Position numbers and translations under genes: made by a program. From Fibrobacter sp. UWB5 (GTDB taxonomy: Bacteria > Fibrobacterota > Fibrobacteria > Fibrobacterales > Fibrobacteraceae): DNA of 64,000 bases. Below the pieces are notes generated by a model, which was given only the letters and a program-made list of their open reading frames with translations, did no database searches and had not been told where the DNA came from. Position 1 is the stretch's first letter. Every line of letters begins with the position of its first letter. This document shows positions 18,601-25,087 of the stretch, piece by piece. The stretch spans positions 1 through 64,000 of the forward strand of contig NZ_MWQH01000010.1 of assembly GCF_002210295.1 (NCBI RefSeq), written 5' to 3'.

Positions 18601-18991
18601 TGCGGAATATTGGGCGGCGTTCTCGCCGATAAGTTCTTCTAGCGCTGCATCCAGTTCTTCTGTGGCTTCGTCCAGTAGCATTTCGAGTAGCTCTGTAGCC
18701 TCAAGTAGTTCGGTAGTTGCGTCGTCTTCGAGTGCTGCAGAAAGCAGTTCCTCCGAGGAGCATACGATCGTTGTTTTGAACGCTGTTAAGCCCGCGTTCA
18801 ACCTTGCGGTAGACGGCATGACGCTTATGCTAACGAATGTGCAGGGCGGAGTTGTCCGCATCTTCGATAGCCTGGGTCACCTAGTTACGGCTAAGTCGCT
18901 AGCCGATGCAACGACAAGCATTACCTTACAGACCCCTGGTAGCTACATTGTCCGCATGAATGGCATGAGCAAGATCGTATCGCTTAAGTAG
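15665..18991 (+). CDS. GLUG-repeat surface protein with type IX-like sorting domain
   Basis: Large exported protein of 1108 residues. A signal peptide (MLKKLIAAILFVCPLAFA) is followed by about ten GLUG-type repeats (IAGILA, AGGFVGS, GGFIGN, GGIVGS; about 110-640), which build an elongated beta solenoid. Two InlB-type B-repeats follow at about 775-975 (YRFIGWYNG, FSGWVP), then a poly-Ser linker (about 980-1035). The last 70 residues (VRIFDSLGHLVTAKSL ... GSYIVRMNG) resemble the C-terminal signal of type IX-secreted proteins. Likely an adhesin or substrate-binding protein. It is flanked by MITE-like repeats, so the gene may have been moved or exchanged. Confidence 0.85.
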   Translation: MLKKLIAAILFVCPLAFADWTGGVKKPSTIEKEGKTFYEIESAENLAWLATQVNKGNPNYNAILKNDVAITSSKVSSETIKWISIGTDSTTFNGVFDGAGYKVSGFYSQGKYAGLFGFIGEGAVVKNLKLDNALAQGDNGIAGILAASFGGDSIIDVQVSGTVLADSLAGGLAGQLTGRNFIVHSRSNAKIGSKYYAGGFVGSVKGSVHFYRTVGDCALDSATNTGAVGGFVGYVENKAFFFNDTNVANIIWGAKQSSSAIGGFVGNSKSISTTQFEECVNKGNLYGSKKNNMGGFIGNSNGHVNIFTAVNEGKIENGNTCGGFIGNFNASHAIIRDVVNRGYMDNTASGGIIGTSGNKGSFIDISNARNNAVLHGYSVAGIVYSFEGDTLLISKCVNTDSLYATSYKGTSGGILGFGRGSSNNGKIGYDAYIVIENCTNEGSISGRGAMGGIVGSIDDDKIIPNTYVKKSKNFGNISSDYTYIFNGVGGIAGYAERAYIQDCINYGKVSADLKGMTEEMYFVGGVAGYAGNVFHSINEGGVSVHSDSSKYSFKAEVIVAGIAGNADSIEYCKNKADVSFVGQTQGEEFVRAYAAGVVGFAESLVRLCENEGRVYLDMGEKASAANAAGVYVGRSSSYPRLGANINKGRVLLKSNSIQVVDDHWNSGAWSAYSYVANAAIESGTLSITDSVAINGTLVPGNGMRLNQRNCVYYDKMLRPAENDTLPEFAMTTAEMQTEKFAWMLNTCNGKLPNLGLWSQSGKNYPVFADESNHAIYKVTFLDSSKVLSVYTYKIDSSFTNYKGNIITMAEEPDPTDGDEDLQFGFWAYGDSAISAKTIINGDYELYATYVPKGSVLQTVVFKTEDGDIVAEFVLAEGVSEVTLPNAPAKVGYRFIGWYNGTQKLGLTGDKVSVGSAKTLVAKYEALLYRIAFITGMDTLQVDSVAYGKTPEYRGKTPMGQLEGFEFSGWVPAIAPVSGDAEYWAAFSPISSSSAASSSSVASSSSISSSSVASSSSVVASSSSAAESSSSEEHTIVVLNAVKPAFNLAVDGMTLMLTNVQGGVVRIFDSLGHLVTAKSLADATTSITLQTPGSYIVRMNGMSKIVSLK

Positions 18992-19012
18992 GCTCTGTCA
19001 GGCTAATTCGTA
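18991..19012. repeat. Partial third copy of the MITE-like terminus
   Basis: GGCTCTGTCAGGC starts at the last base of the preceding stop codon, and the following bases match the inverted right end of the full repeats for about 22 nt before similarity fades. It looks like a decayed copy in opposite orientation. Confidence 0.5.
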
Positions 19013-19055
19013 CTTTTTTACAAAGACTGCCAAAACGCTGCGAAAATGACCGTTC

Positions 19056-19223
19056 GGCTCTGTTAGGTCAAACTGTATAGCTACAGAAACGCTGCGGCGG
19101 TCAGATTGCCTTTTTCAGCGAAAATTCTGCAATTCCGTAGTCAATTTGCAGTTTCCAAGGGGCTGACGGATTGGGAAAGTTTTGCTAAGACCGCCCGATT
19201 GTACAAAATGGCCTGACAGAGCC
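19056..19223. mobile_element. MITE-like repeat, copy 2 (168 bp)
   Basis: Same ends (GGCTCTGTTAGG and CCTGACAGAGCC) and orientation as the copy at 15336, with shared internal blocks (TTCAGCGAAAATTCTGCAAT and GCTAAGACCGCCCGATTGTA). With copy 1 it brackets the 3.3-kb GLUG-protein gene. Confidence 0.7.
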
Positions 19224-19298
19224 AACAGCTTTTCGCACACGATGCAAAATAACCTAAAGTCCCGCCTTTTTTAGCTTGTAGGCGGGGAGGAGTGAAAG

Positions 19299-19388
19299 AT
19301 GAAGAAACGCAAGTCCTTCAAGGACTGTATCGTAAAGCCGGGCGAAAAGAGCCCCTACGCAAACCAGCTTGTCGATTTGGCCTTATGA
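19299..19388 (+). CDS. Possible 29-residue basic peptide
   Basis: ATG 19299 is preceded by GGGGAGGA, an unusually good ribosome site, 7 nt upstream, and by a CCCGCC/GGCGGG hairpin. The peptide begins MKKRKSFKDCIVKPGEKS and is Lys-rich. No family known to me. The strong site is the only support, so it may be a remnant. Confidence 0.3.
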   Translation: MKKRKSFKDCIVKPGEKSPYANQLVDLAL

Positions 19389-19829
19389 CATCACCACAGC
19401 CCACGGCTCCAGAGGTAAGCTCTTCTCGCTCACATGGCCGTTCCGGAATGTTCGCTCGAAGACTTACCTTCTTCCGCCTTAGGGCTGCATTCTAGCCGCC
19501 GAAATGTCTTCCCGGCCCCCGAGCCGGGATCTCCTCTGGCCGCTTGCAAAAGAAAGCCCCGTTTTCCTATGCAAACTGCGCTCCGGCTCTGCCTGCTCCG
19601 CACGCCATTAAGACCGTTCGCCTTACGTCTTACTCTCACCACAGCCCCAGCTTAACGCATGGGGCTTTACGGCACACAGAAATTACGGCCTTCGGCCGAC
19701 ATCGTTTTGCGGTCAGGCACTCGCCTCCGCTTTAGCCTTGTCAAAATGTCTGTCTTTTTTATTGACACTAATGTAAAAAAAACGTATACTTAGATGAGGT
19801 GTGGCAATATTTTGATGGAGTTCTTCATT

Positions 19830-21302
19830 ATGCAAAAGAAAACCCTTATAACTGTATATTTATTTGCTTTCCTTTGCATAGCGGACGCCTTTGCACAGGA
19901 TAAAGACATCTTGATTGCACAGGGTGTCTTTAACAACTGTCAGTCATTGTACTTATGCGAATGGAATTCGTATGTCGAACCCGTATGGGATGAAAAACTG
20001 CAAAGCTATAAAGATTACCTTGCCGGTAGTGTTTATTTAGGAACAGATTTGGAAGACGAAACAAGGTATCTTATCTTTAAAACCAACGGAATGGATATTA
20101 AACCCTACGGCATTCAGGCAACCCACGGGCTTATATTGCAGCAAGGACACTCATATCAAATTGTAGGAACAGGGCGTGTAGAAGAAAGCGCCACGGGAGC
20201 GGTTTCTATCGGCGTTATGAACAGTCTAGACATGACTGTATTTGAAATTGAACAGAGCTTCAATGGGGAATTTAAGTCCAGTGTTTATAACCACTGTTCC
20301 AAGAGTGAAGGCGGAAACCTTTACATAAATGCAGGAAAATTGAAGCCAAGCGAAGGGGAATCCGCAGGTTATTTCATATTACAAGAAATCAAAATCATTG
20401 AAAATGAAATTTCCTGCAACGACGTGAATCACAAGGATTCCATTAAGATAGATGACCTAGAAGATGGGGACGACGTCACTCTTACGGGCGGAACGTGGTT
20501 CGCCTATGATGACAACAACACAAGAGATCGTCAAGGAAACTACTCTCAGTCCTCCTTTACCAACATAGACAGCCTAGTTTTACCCGCAACAAACGGCTCC
20601 GAATATATGGCAGGGCTAGAAGGAATTGCTCTTGATGCTGGTTATTACAATGGTGCGCCCTTTGTTGTGCTGGGCTTAAAAATGAACAAGGATTCCTCGG
20701 GCTATGATTTTAGCTCCTGCGATGTGATTGCTTACGATTACATCGGAGCTCAACATCAATTTAAAGTCGTCATGGAAGGTGATTACAATGGTGAATTAAC
20801 GGAAGATAATAATCACTACGTTATGGCAAGTAAATCCGTTTCATGGAAGACTGTTTCATTTAGTTTGGGGGCACTTGCACAAGAACCGAATTGGGGGTAT
20901 ACATATCGGCTGGATATGACCAAAATCGGAAAGTTGCTGTGGGATGTCCGTGGTCGTATTCCCGATTACCTTTATGTCGACAATGTTCGTTGCCTAAAAC
21001 GCAGTGTTGTTCCAGTTGATTCGAATGATGTCAAATCCAGTTCTAGCGAAGTTGAGTCCAGTTCTAACGAACATACAACTTTCATTGGGGCATCTAATGG
21101 CCGTTTGCAGATTAGTGCAAATTATGGAACCGATGTAAGGGTGAATGTGTTCGACATGTTGGGCAACAAAGTCAAGAGCCTACGTTTGACACTCGCGAAG
21201 GATGACAATACAATTGTACTGACAGACCTTGCCCGTGGAAAATATATCGCAAAAATTTCTGGAAAAAACGCTAGTGGCGTCGTGCGCATAAATATTCGCT
21301 AG
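19830..21302 (+). CDS. Exported protein with type IX-like sorting domain
   Basis: A 490-residue secreted protein. The signal peptide is MQKKTLITVYLFAFLCIADAFA, so I start at ATG 19830 (GGAG 9 nt upstream) rather than 19794. Two beta-rich modules follow; the second (about 210-400; KIDDLEDGDDVTLTGGTWF ... YLYVDNVRCLK) resembles carbohydrate-binding or CIA30-like jelly rolls. A short SSSS linker (about 410-425) leads to a C-terminal sorting domain (VRVNVFDMLGNKVKSL ... GKYIAKISG). A polysaccharide-binding role fits a fibre degrader but no catalytic motif is seen. Confidence 0.75.
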   Translation: MQKKTLITVYLFAFLCIADAFAQDKDILIAQGVFNNCQSLYLCEWNSYVEPVWDEKLQSYKDYLAGSVYLGTDLEDETRYLIFKTNGMDIKPYGIQATHGLILQQGHSYQIVGTGRVEESATGAVSIGVMNSLDMTVFEIEQSFNGEFKSSVYNHCSKSEGGNLYINAGKLKPSEGESAGYFILQEIKIIENEISCNDVNHKDSIKIDDLEDGDDVTLTGGTWFAYDDNNTRDRQGNYSQSSFTNIDSLVLPATNGSEYMAGLEGIALDAGYYNGAPFVVLGLKMNKDSSGYDFSSCDVIAYDYIGAQHQFKVVMEGDYNGELTEDNNHYVMASKSVSWKTVSFSLGALAQEPNWGYTYRLDMTKIGKLLWDVRGRIPDYLYVDNVRCLKRSVVPVDSNDVKSSSSEVESSSNEHTTFIGASNGRLQISANYGTDVRVNVFDMLGNKVKSLRLTLAKDDNTIVLTDLARGKYIAKISGKNASGVVRINIR

Positions 21303-21412
21303 TATAGGGAACAACAAGACAAGCGACTACAAAACGCCTTAATTTCATAACGCAAATATCTTTTTACATCAAAATCAGTCCATAAACGCCCGAAAAAAGC
21401 GTGTATATATAT

Positions 21413-21433
21413 GAATAGGGACAGTCCCTATTC
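21413..21433. promoter_or_regulatory. Perfect 10-bp-arm palindrome upstream of brnT
   Basis: GAATAGGGAC-A-GTCCCTATTC. It lies 155 bp before the toxin start and may be an operator, or the terminator of the gene ending at 21302 (no U-tract). Confidence 0.4.
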
Positions 21434-21587
21434 GCCCGACGGAGGTTCATCCGTTAAAAGCGATATGTACATGCGGAAGAATCGTAAAATTAAAAGATAT
21501 GCCCATAAACAATCCAATATTGTTAAAAAGGAAATATCTTCTATTGACGATGAATCTTCTTGTATATATATTATATATACCACATAT

Positions 21588-21881
21588 ATGATTTTCGAAT
21601 GGGATGAAAACAAGGCCGAAACAAATTTTATCAAACACAAGGTGACTTTTGAAGAGGCTCAAACAGTTTTCTATGATGAAAATGCTCTTTTGCTTGCGGA
21701 TGAAAAACATTCAGATGAAGAAGATCGTTTTATTCTAATGGGAATGTCGTCAATGATGAATACGCTCTTGGTGTGTTTTTGCGAACGAGGTTCAGAAGAA
21801 AACGAAATTATCCGAATTATTTCATCTCGAAAAGCGAATAAAAAAGAAACAGAACAATACTGGAAAAGGAGGTTGCCATGA
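21588..21881 (+). CDS. brnT: BrnT family toxin
   Basis: Type II toxin of 97 residues, an RNase of the BrnT fold. Family features are visible at the N terminus (MIFEWDENKAETNFIKHKV, then TFEEAQTVFYD) and the C terminus (RIISSRKANKKETEQYW). I start at ATG 21588; the longer frame from 21411 adds 59 residues without family similarity. An AT-rich palindromic block (TATATATTATATATA) directly before the ATG is a likely autoregulatory operator. The antitoxin overlaps by four bases. Confidence 0.9.
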   Translation: MIFEWDENKAETNFIKHKVTFEEAQTVFYDENALLLADEKHSDEEDRFILMGMSSMMNTLLVCFCERGSEENEIIRIISSRKANKKETEQYWKRRLP

Positions 21882-22111
21882 AGAAAAACTACGATTTCAG
21901 CAATGCAGTCAAAAACCCGTATGCCAAAAAGTTAAAGAAGACGATTTGTATAAACATCAGCGAATCGGTTCTCGCTTATTTCAAGGATCTGGCGGAAAAG
22001 ACAAATATTCCGTACCAGACATTAATCAACATGTTCCTTGAGCAAGCCAAGGCTGATAAAATGGAGCCTAAATTCGTTTCGAAACCAAATCGCAAAAAAC
22101 AAGTGGCATAA
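21878..22111 (+). CDS. brnA: BrnA family antitoxin
   Basis: A 77-residue ribbon-helix-helix-type antitoxin expected to bind BrnT and repress the operon. The sequence MKKNYDFSNAVKNPYAKKLK, then ICINISESVLAYFKDLAEKT and IPYQTLINMFL, is characteristic. Its ATG overlaps the toxin stop (ATGA), so the pair is translationally coupled. Confidence 0.9.
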   Translation: MKKNYDFSNAVKNPYAKKLKKTICINISESVLAYFKDLAEKTNIPYQTLINMFLEQAKADKMEPKFVSKPNRKKQVA

Positions 22112-22302
22112 TTCATATCATAAATGTCAAGGATTGCCCTAGGCTTAATGGAACTGATGGAACGGTGACCAAGATTGATTATTTAGGCCAGTTGCACGGA
22201 ACGTGGGCGTCAACAGTCGCTATCATACCATCCGAAGATGAGTACGAAATTATTCTTCCCGCCGAAATAGCAACACCAATGTCGGATATAATGAAAAAAT
22301 AA
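22104..22302 (+). pseudogene. DUF4314-like remnant without a normal start
   Basis: In the frame +2 relative to brnA, translation gives GTDGTVTKIDYLGQLHGTW and IIPSEDEYEII, the core of the DUF4314 fold found in many mobile elements. The open frame reaches back only into the end of brnA and offers no ATG, GTG or TTG before the conserved part, apart from a GTG inside it (about 22165). I read it as a 5'-truncated gene; an ATT or ATA start is possible but unlikely. Confidence 0.5.
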
Positions 22303-22358
22303 AGCATCCGTCAGCCAAGGGTGATGTCCATTAACCCAAGGCGAACGGATGATGCTTT
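22302..22358. terminator. Bidirectional terminator hairpin
   Basis: AAGCATCCGT and ACGGATGATGCTTTT pair with a small bulge, with an inner GGGT/ACCC stem. It separates the DUF4314 remnant from the convergent recombinase gene. Confidence 0.6.
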
Positions 22359-22981
22359 TAGGCCGCATTCTGGCGGTCTTGCCGTAGTAATTTGTAGTAG
22401 GTTGTTCGTTTAAGCCCCAACTGACGCATTGCCGCCGTCGCCGTCAGCGTACCAGATTTGACTTGAGTGATTGCGTCATCCCAGCCTTCAGGCTTCGGAA
22501 TCGCCTTTTTACCGAAATGAACTCCGCGCTCCAACGCGAGCTTTATACCTTGTTTTTGCCTAGATTTTATGTTAAGTCTCTCACGCTCACTAACATAACT
22601 AAGAATTTGTAATACAAGGTCAGCGACAAAGCGCTTATCAAGATTACCGTTGTTATTGGTCGTATCAAGTAGGGGCATGTTGATGACTTTTATGTCGCAG
22701 CCCAATGTTTGGGTTATATGCTTCCACGCTTGCTGTATTAGGTTGTACGACCTCGAGATTCTATCCAAATCAACCACCACAACGCAATCTCCGGGACGCA
22801 TGGCGGCAAGAGTTGTTTCGGTGCCAACTAATGCGCCCCAAGCTTTTCGATTAAAATCTTTTCCTGAGGCCTTGTCACAGTAAAGATAACGTTCATCTGT
22901 AATATATGGTTTTAGTGCTTCGATTTGACGCGATAAATTTTGCGTGTTACTGGACACACGGGCATACCCAAAAACAGCCAT
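22358..22981 (-). CDS. Serine recombinase (resolvase/invertase family)
   Basis: Small serine recombinase of 207 residues. The catalytic Ser is in FGYARVSS (about residue 10), with conserved Asp/Arg in VVVDLDRISRSY (about 68-80) and the E-helix region (about 115-145). A C-terminal helix-turn-helix (TATAAMRQLGLKRTTYYKLL) binds the site. AAAGGAGG precedes the ATG. Upstream lie the GACTG double box and two palindromic CGAATGTTCG sites that could be its recombination site. Likely role: dimer resolution or DNA inversion for the island. Confidence 0.92.
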   Translation of the reverse strand: MAVFGYARVSSNTQNLSRQIEALKPYITDERYLYCDKASGKDFNRKAWGALVGTETTLAAMRPGDCVVVVDLDRISRSYNLIQQAWKHITQTLGCDIKVINMPLLDTTNNNGNLDKRFVADLVLQILSYVSERERLNIKSRQKQGIKLALERGVHFGKKAIPKPEGWDDAITQVKSGTLTATAAMRQLGLKRTTYYKLLRQDRQNAA

Positions 22982-23024
22982 AATGGCCTCCTTTGTTTGA
23001 TGTTAATTAAATAAAGAACTTAAG

Positions 23025-23049
23025 CAGTCCCGTAGACTGGCTGTCAGTA
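23025..23049 (-). promoter_or_regulatory. GACTG double box, copy 1 (serine recombinase)
   Basis: Minus strand: degenerate TACTG, then CGGGACTGC with its GACTG exactly 20 bp downstream. The proximal box lies 44 nt upstream of the recombinase ATG. Same spacing as four other copies. Confidence 0.65.
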
Positions 23050-23071
23050 TTCGGTAAAGTCAATCAGCTAT

Positions 23072-23113
23072 GCGAATGTTCGGACAAGTTATTCAATCAA
23101 GCCGAATGTTCGC
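23072..23113. repeat. Paired CGAATGTTCG sites
   Basis: GCGAATGTTCGG (23072-23083) and CCGAATGTTCGC (23102-23113) each contain the imperfect palindrome CGAA-TG-TTCG and together can pair as a 12-bp stem with two G-U pairs. TTTTTTT follows at 23119. Either a recombinase binding site with two subsites 30 bp apart, or a plus-strand terminator. Confidence 0.5.
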
Positions 23114-23309
23114 ATTGCTTTTTTTGTGTTTTGCGCATTAATTTAAGCCGTACTTTGATATTGGAAATGAGTGTGTGGTATAGTACACTTTAACGGCCTA
23201 CTTTGTGCACGATTTTTGATGATGACGATGTCGGGTTTACTTCAATAGGGTTTGTGTATATATGTGGGAATCTTACGGGAAAAAAATTGAAGGGTACAAT
23301 GTTCTATAT

Positions 23310-23546
23310 TAATATATATATGTGATAAGTGTACCAATAGGGGAGCTTTGTAAGCGTTTCTACTTAGTGATCGTACACCGATTTGGTTGGGGCAACGAAA
23401 AAATTTCAGCAGCATATAAACTTTTATTGGTTCGCTAGGGTGCCTTAGCAACCAATGCATCATGCATTCTCTATTGGTCAAAGCAAGCGGATGGGGACGG
23501 AAACAGTTGGTTCATATATACGATGTCCCCGCCCGCTTGTTTTTTA
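23310..23546 (+). ncRNA. Candidate structured RNA with alternative hairpins
   Basis: A promoter-like TATATTAATATAT lies near 23303-23316. Downstream, ATTGGTT (23426-23432) pairs with AACCAAT (23450-23456), enclosing GCTA/TAGC. The same AACCAAT can instead join the AATGCAT/ATGCATT hairpin (23454-23468) or pair with ATTGG at 23473. The region ends in a strong terminator: CAAGCGG/CCGCTTG plus GGGGAC/GTCCCC, then TTTTTT (23484-23545). No plus-strand gene follows, so this would be a free RNA converging on the ArdC-like gene. No known family recognised; the 5' end is a guess. Confidence 0.45.
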
Positions 23547-24398
23547 TTGTTTTTCGTTTAGGATGTATTCAACAGCTCGTTCCGCTTTGGAGGCTGCGAT
23601 TGGCAAAAGAGAATAATCATTGCTTAGCTTTTCAATCCATCCTTCGATATAAGCAGCATTTTGTTCTAAGGTACTTTTTGTGTCAATATTGAATGTCCTG
23701 AGTAAAAAAGCCGAACCAAGTTCTGCAATCAACTCTTCGCGAGAATACTCTTTTGACCCAAATGTGGTTGGGGAATTATTTACCCCAAATCTACCTAATC
23801 TGTGTTTCGCTCCCGTACTATGACAAACTTCGTGAAGTAAAGTGCTATAGTAATCTTCCGACGACTTGAAATTTACGATTGGAGCAATGTTGATGTAATC
23901 ATATTTTTTTGAGTAGTAGGCATCATTTGAATTATGCTTAAGTTCAATGTGTTCTCTAGTGAGGTATTGATTTATATTTTCTTCAACTTGTTTGATTGGT
24001 GAAACGATTGTGTTATTGGACGCCTTAGGTTGCCATCGTGGCTGGATACCATCACAATCAGCAACCCTAAAAACCGTGTATGTACGCAGATATGGCACTT
24101 TTTTAATTGTTACTTCCCCTTTTTCGTCGGTTTCTGCCTTTTCAAAAGTATGCCAAAAGAAAACTCGACGGCCTTTACTTCCTTTATGTAGACGACCTTT
24201 TAACATCTGTATCTGATGCCAAGTTATGAATTCCGCTGATTCACCACCTAAAATCAATTGGTTCAAAAAAGAATAAGCCTTTCCCGTTGCAAAGCTAATT
24301 GCGCATCGGTTTCCAAACCATGGTTGCTCCCACGGAATGCAACCTTGTTTTAACTGTTCGATGATTTTGTTTGTAATTTCTTCGTACGCCTTGTTCAT
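23544..24398 (-). CDS. ArdC-like antirestriction / zincin metallopeptidase protein
   Basis: A 284-residue protein of the ArdC type found on plasmids and integrative elements, where it binds ssDNA and protects incoming DNA from restriction. The N-terminal domain (about 1-120) has the family phrases GCIPWEQPW, SFLNQLILGG, KGSKGRRVFFW and RTYTVF. The C-terminal zincin domain has HEVCH (about 189-193) and the third ligand Glu in REELIAELGSAF. A GACTG double box lies 48 nt upstream of the ATG. It implies past conjugative or natural transfer of the module. Confidence 0.88.
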   Translation of the reverse strand: MNKAYEEITNKIIEQLKQGCIPWEQPWFGNRCAISFATGKAYSFLNQLILGGESAEFITWHQIQMLKGRLHKGSKGRRVFFWHTFEKAETDEKGEVTIKKVPYLRTYTVFRVADCDGIQPRWQPKASNNTIVSPIKQVEENINQYLTREHIELKHNSNDAYYSKKYDYINIAPIVNFKSSEDYYSTLLHEVCHSTGAKHRLGRFGVNNSPTTFGSKEYSREELIAELGSAFLLRTFNIDTKSTLEQNAAYIEGWIEKLSNDYSLLPIAASKAERAVEYILNEKQ

Positions 24399-24445
24399 TT
24401 TGACCTCGCTTGTTGTCTTGTCATAGATGAAATAAAAGACTATGG

Positions 24446-24470
24446 CAGTCCCGCTGTTCGTCTGCCAGTC
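24446..24470 (-). promoter_or_regulatory. GACTG double box, copy 2 (ArdC-like gene)
   Basis: Minus strand GACTG and GACTG with starts 20 bp apart, the second as CGGGACTGCC; TATGAC follows 19 nt after GACTGC as a possible -10. Confidence 0.7.
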
Positions 24471-24493
24471 GTTATGATGAGGCGCAAAAGAAA

Positions 24494-24523
24494 AATCACC
24501 CTACTCCTCCAAGTAGGGTGATT
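24494..24523 (-). terminator. Terminator of the SpoVG-like gene and its downstream ORF
   Basis: Perfect 12-bp arms AATCACCCTACT and AGTAGGGTGATT, followed on the minus strand by a T-rich run. Confidence 0.85.
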
Positions 24524-24545
24524 CGACTAAGGAAGAAAAATCGTG

Positions 24546-24599
24546 TTAGCCGGAAACGCGCTTCTTGCTTGGCCTGTAGACGATGCGCTTTTTAGCCAT
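24546..24599 (-). CDS. 17-residue basic peptide coupled to the SpoVG-like gene
   Basis: Tiny frame MAKKRIVYRPSKKRVSG with 7 Lys/Arg. Its ATG overlaps the stop region of the SpoVG-like gene (ATGGCTAA), with GGAGG 6 nt upstream inside that gene, an arrangement suited to translational coupling. A strong terminator follows 22 nt after the stop. The excellent ribosome site and compact placement support real translation, but a peptide this short could be chance. Confidence 0.5.
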   Translation of the reverse strand: MAKKRIVYRPSKKRVSG

Positions 24600-24957
24600 T
24601 TGTAGCCTCCGGTGTTGCGATTGCTTGCTGGTATTTCTCTAGTACGGCGTTTTCGACATGTTCGCGTAATGCCTTTGTGATGGGGTTGCAAACAGAACGA
24701 TATTCATCACCCTTGAAGAACGGATCTATGGGGTAGTTTACAAACAGGCCGTTCTCACCACTCATTACACGTAGTCCACGAATTATGAGCTGGTCGCCAA
24801 GAATAACGCTTGCAAGTGCCTTTACGCTTCCAAGCGAAGGTCCTTCGTGAAAAGGGAATACCTTGCAATCGGTCACTTGCATGGCTGAGCTTGTTTGGCT
24901 TTCGAGCTGTTGGATGCGGGTGATAAGGTCTGCCTTCTTCATGCTTTGATAGTTCAT
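24592..24957 (-). CDS. SpoVG-family protein
   Basis: A 121-residue member of the SpoVG family, nucleic-acid-binding regulators first known from sporulating Firmicutes but also present on plasmids. Matching features: a beta-strand core KVFPFHEGPSLGSVKALASV, then the strand VILGDQLIIRGLRVMSG, the phrase NGLFVNYPIDP, and the C-terminal helix NPITKALREHVENAVLEKYQ. An N-terminal 28-residue helix is added. The gene has AAAGGA before its ATG, a GACTG double box 62 nt upstream, and a 17-codon ORF overlapping its stop. Likely a regulator within the island. Confidence 0.8.
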   Translation of the reverse strand: MNYQSMKKADLITRIQQLESQTSSAMQVTDCKVFPFHEGPSLGSVKALASVILGDQLIIRGLRVMSGENGLFVNYPIDPFFKGDEYRSVCNPITKALREHVENAVLEKYQQAIATPEATNG

Positions 24958-25018
24958 ATCGAATCCTTTTTGTTTTTGTTTGTCATGTCATTGACATAGA
25001 AGTGATAAATGGCCAAAG

Positions 25019-25043
25019 CAGTCCCGTGGATTCCGTGTCAGTC
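25019..25043 (-). promoter_or_regulatory. GACTG double box, copy 3 (SpoVG-like gene)
   Basis: Minus strand GACTGACA and CGGGACTGC with GACTG starts 20 bp apart; TATGTC follows 19 nt after GACTGC. Confidence 0.7.
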
Positions 25044-25066
25044 CCTTGCAGCTATAAACAAAAAAA

Positions 25067-25084
25067 GAACCCCGTTAGGGGTTC
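25067..25084 (-). terminator. Terminator of the 25088-25489 gene
   Basis: GAACCCC-gtta-GGGGTTC, then six T on the minus strand. Confidence 0.85.
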
Positions 25085-25087
25085 CTC

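Larger units (their letters stand above)
18992..19829. other. Non-coding stretch with MITE-like repeat and GC-rich inverted repeats
   Basis: Contains the partial repeat at 18991, the full copy at 19056-19223, a hairpin CCCGCC/GGCGGG (19261-19286), a 29-codon frame at 19299, and a GC-rich block (about 19430-19700) with short palindromes such as GGCCTTCGGCC. Overlapping frames there have no family features and I do not call them genes. Confidence 0.5.
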
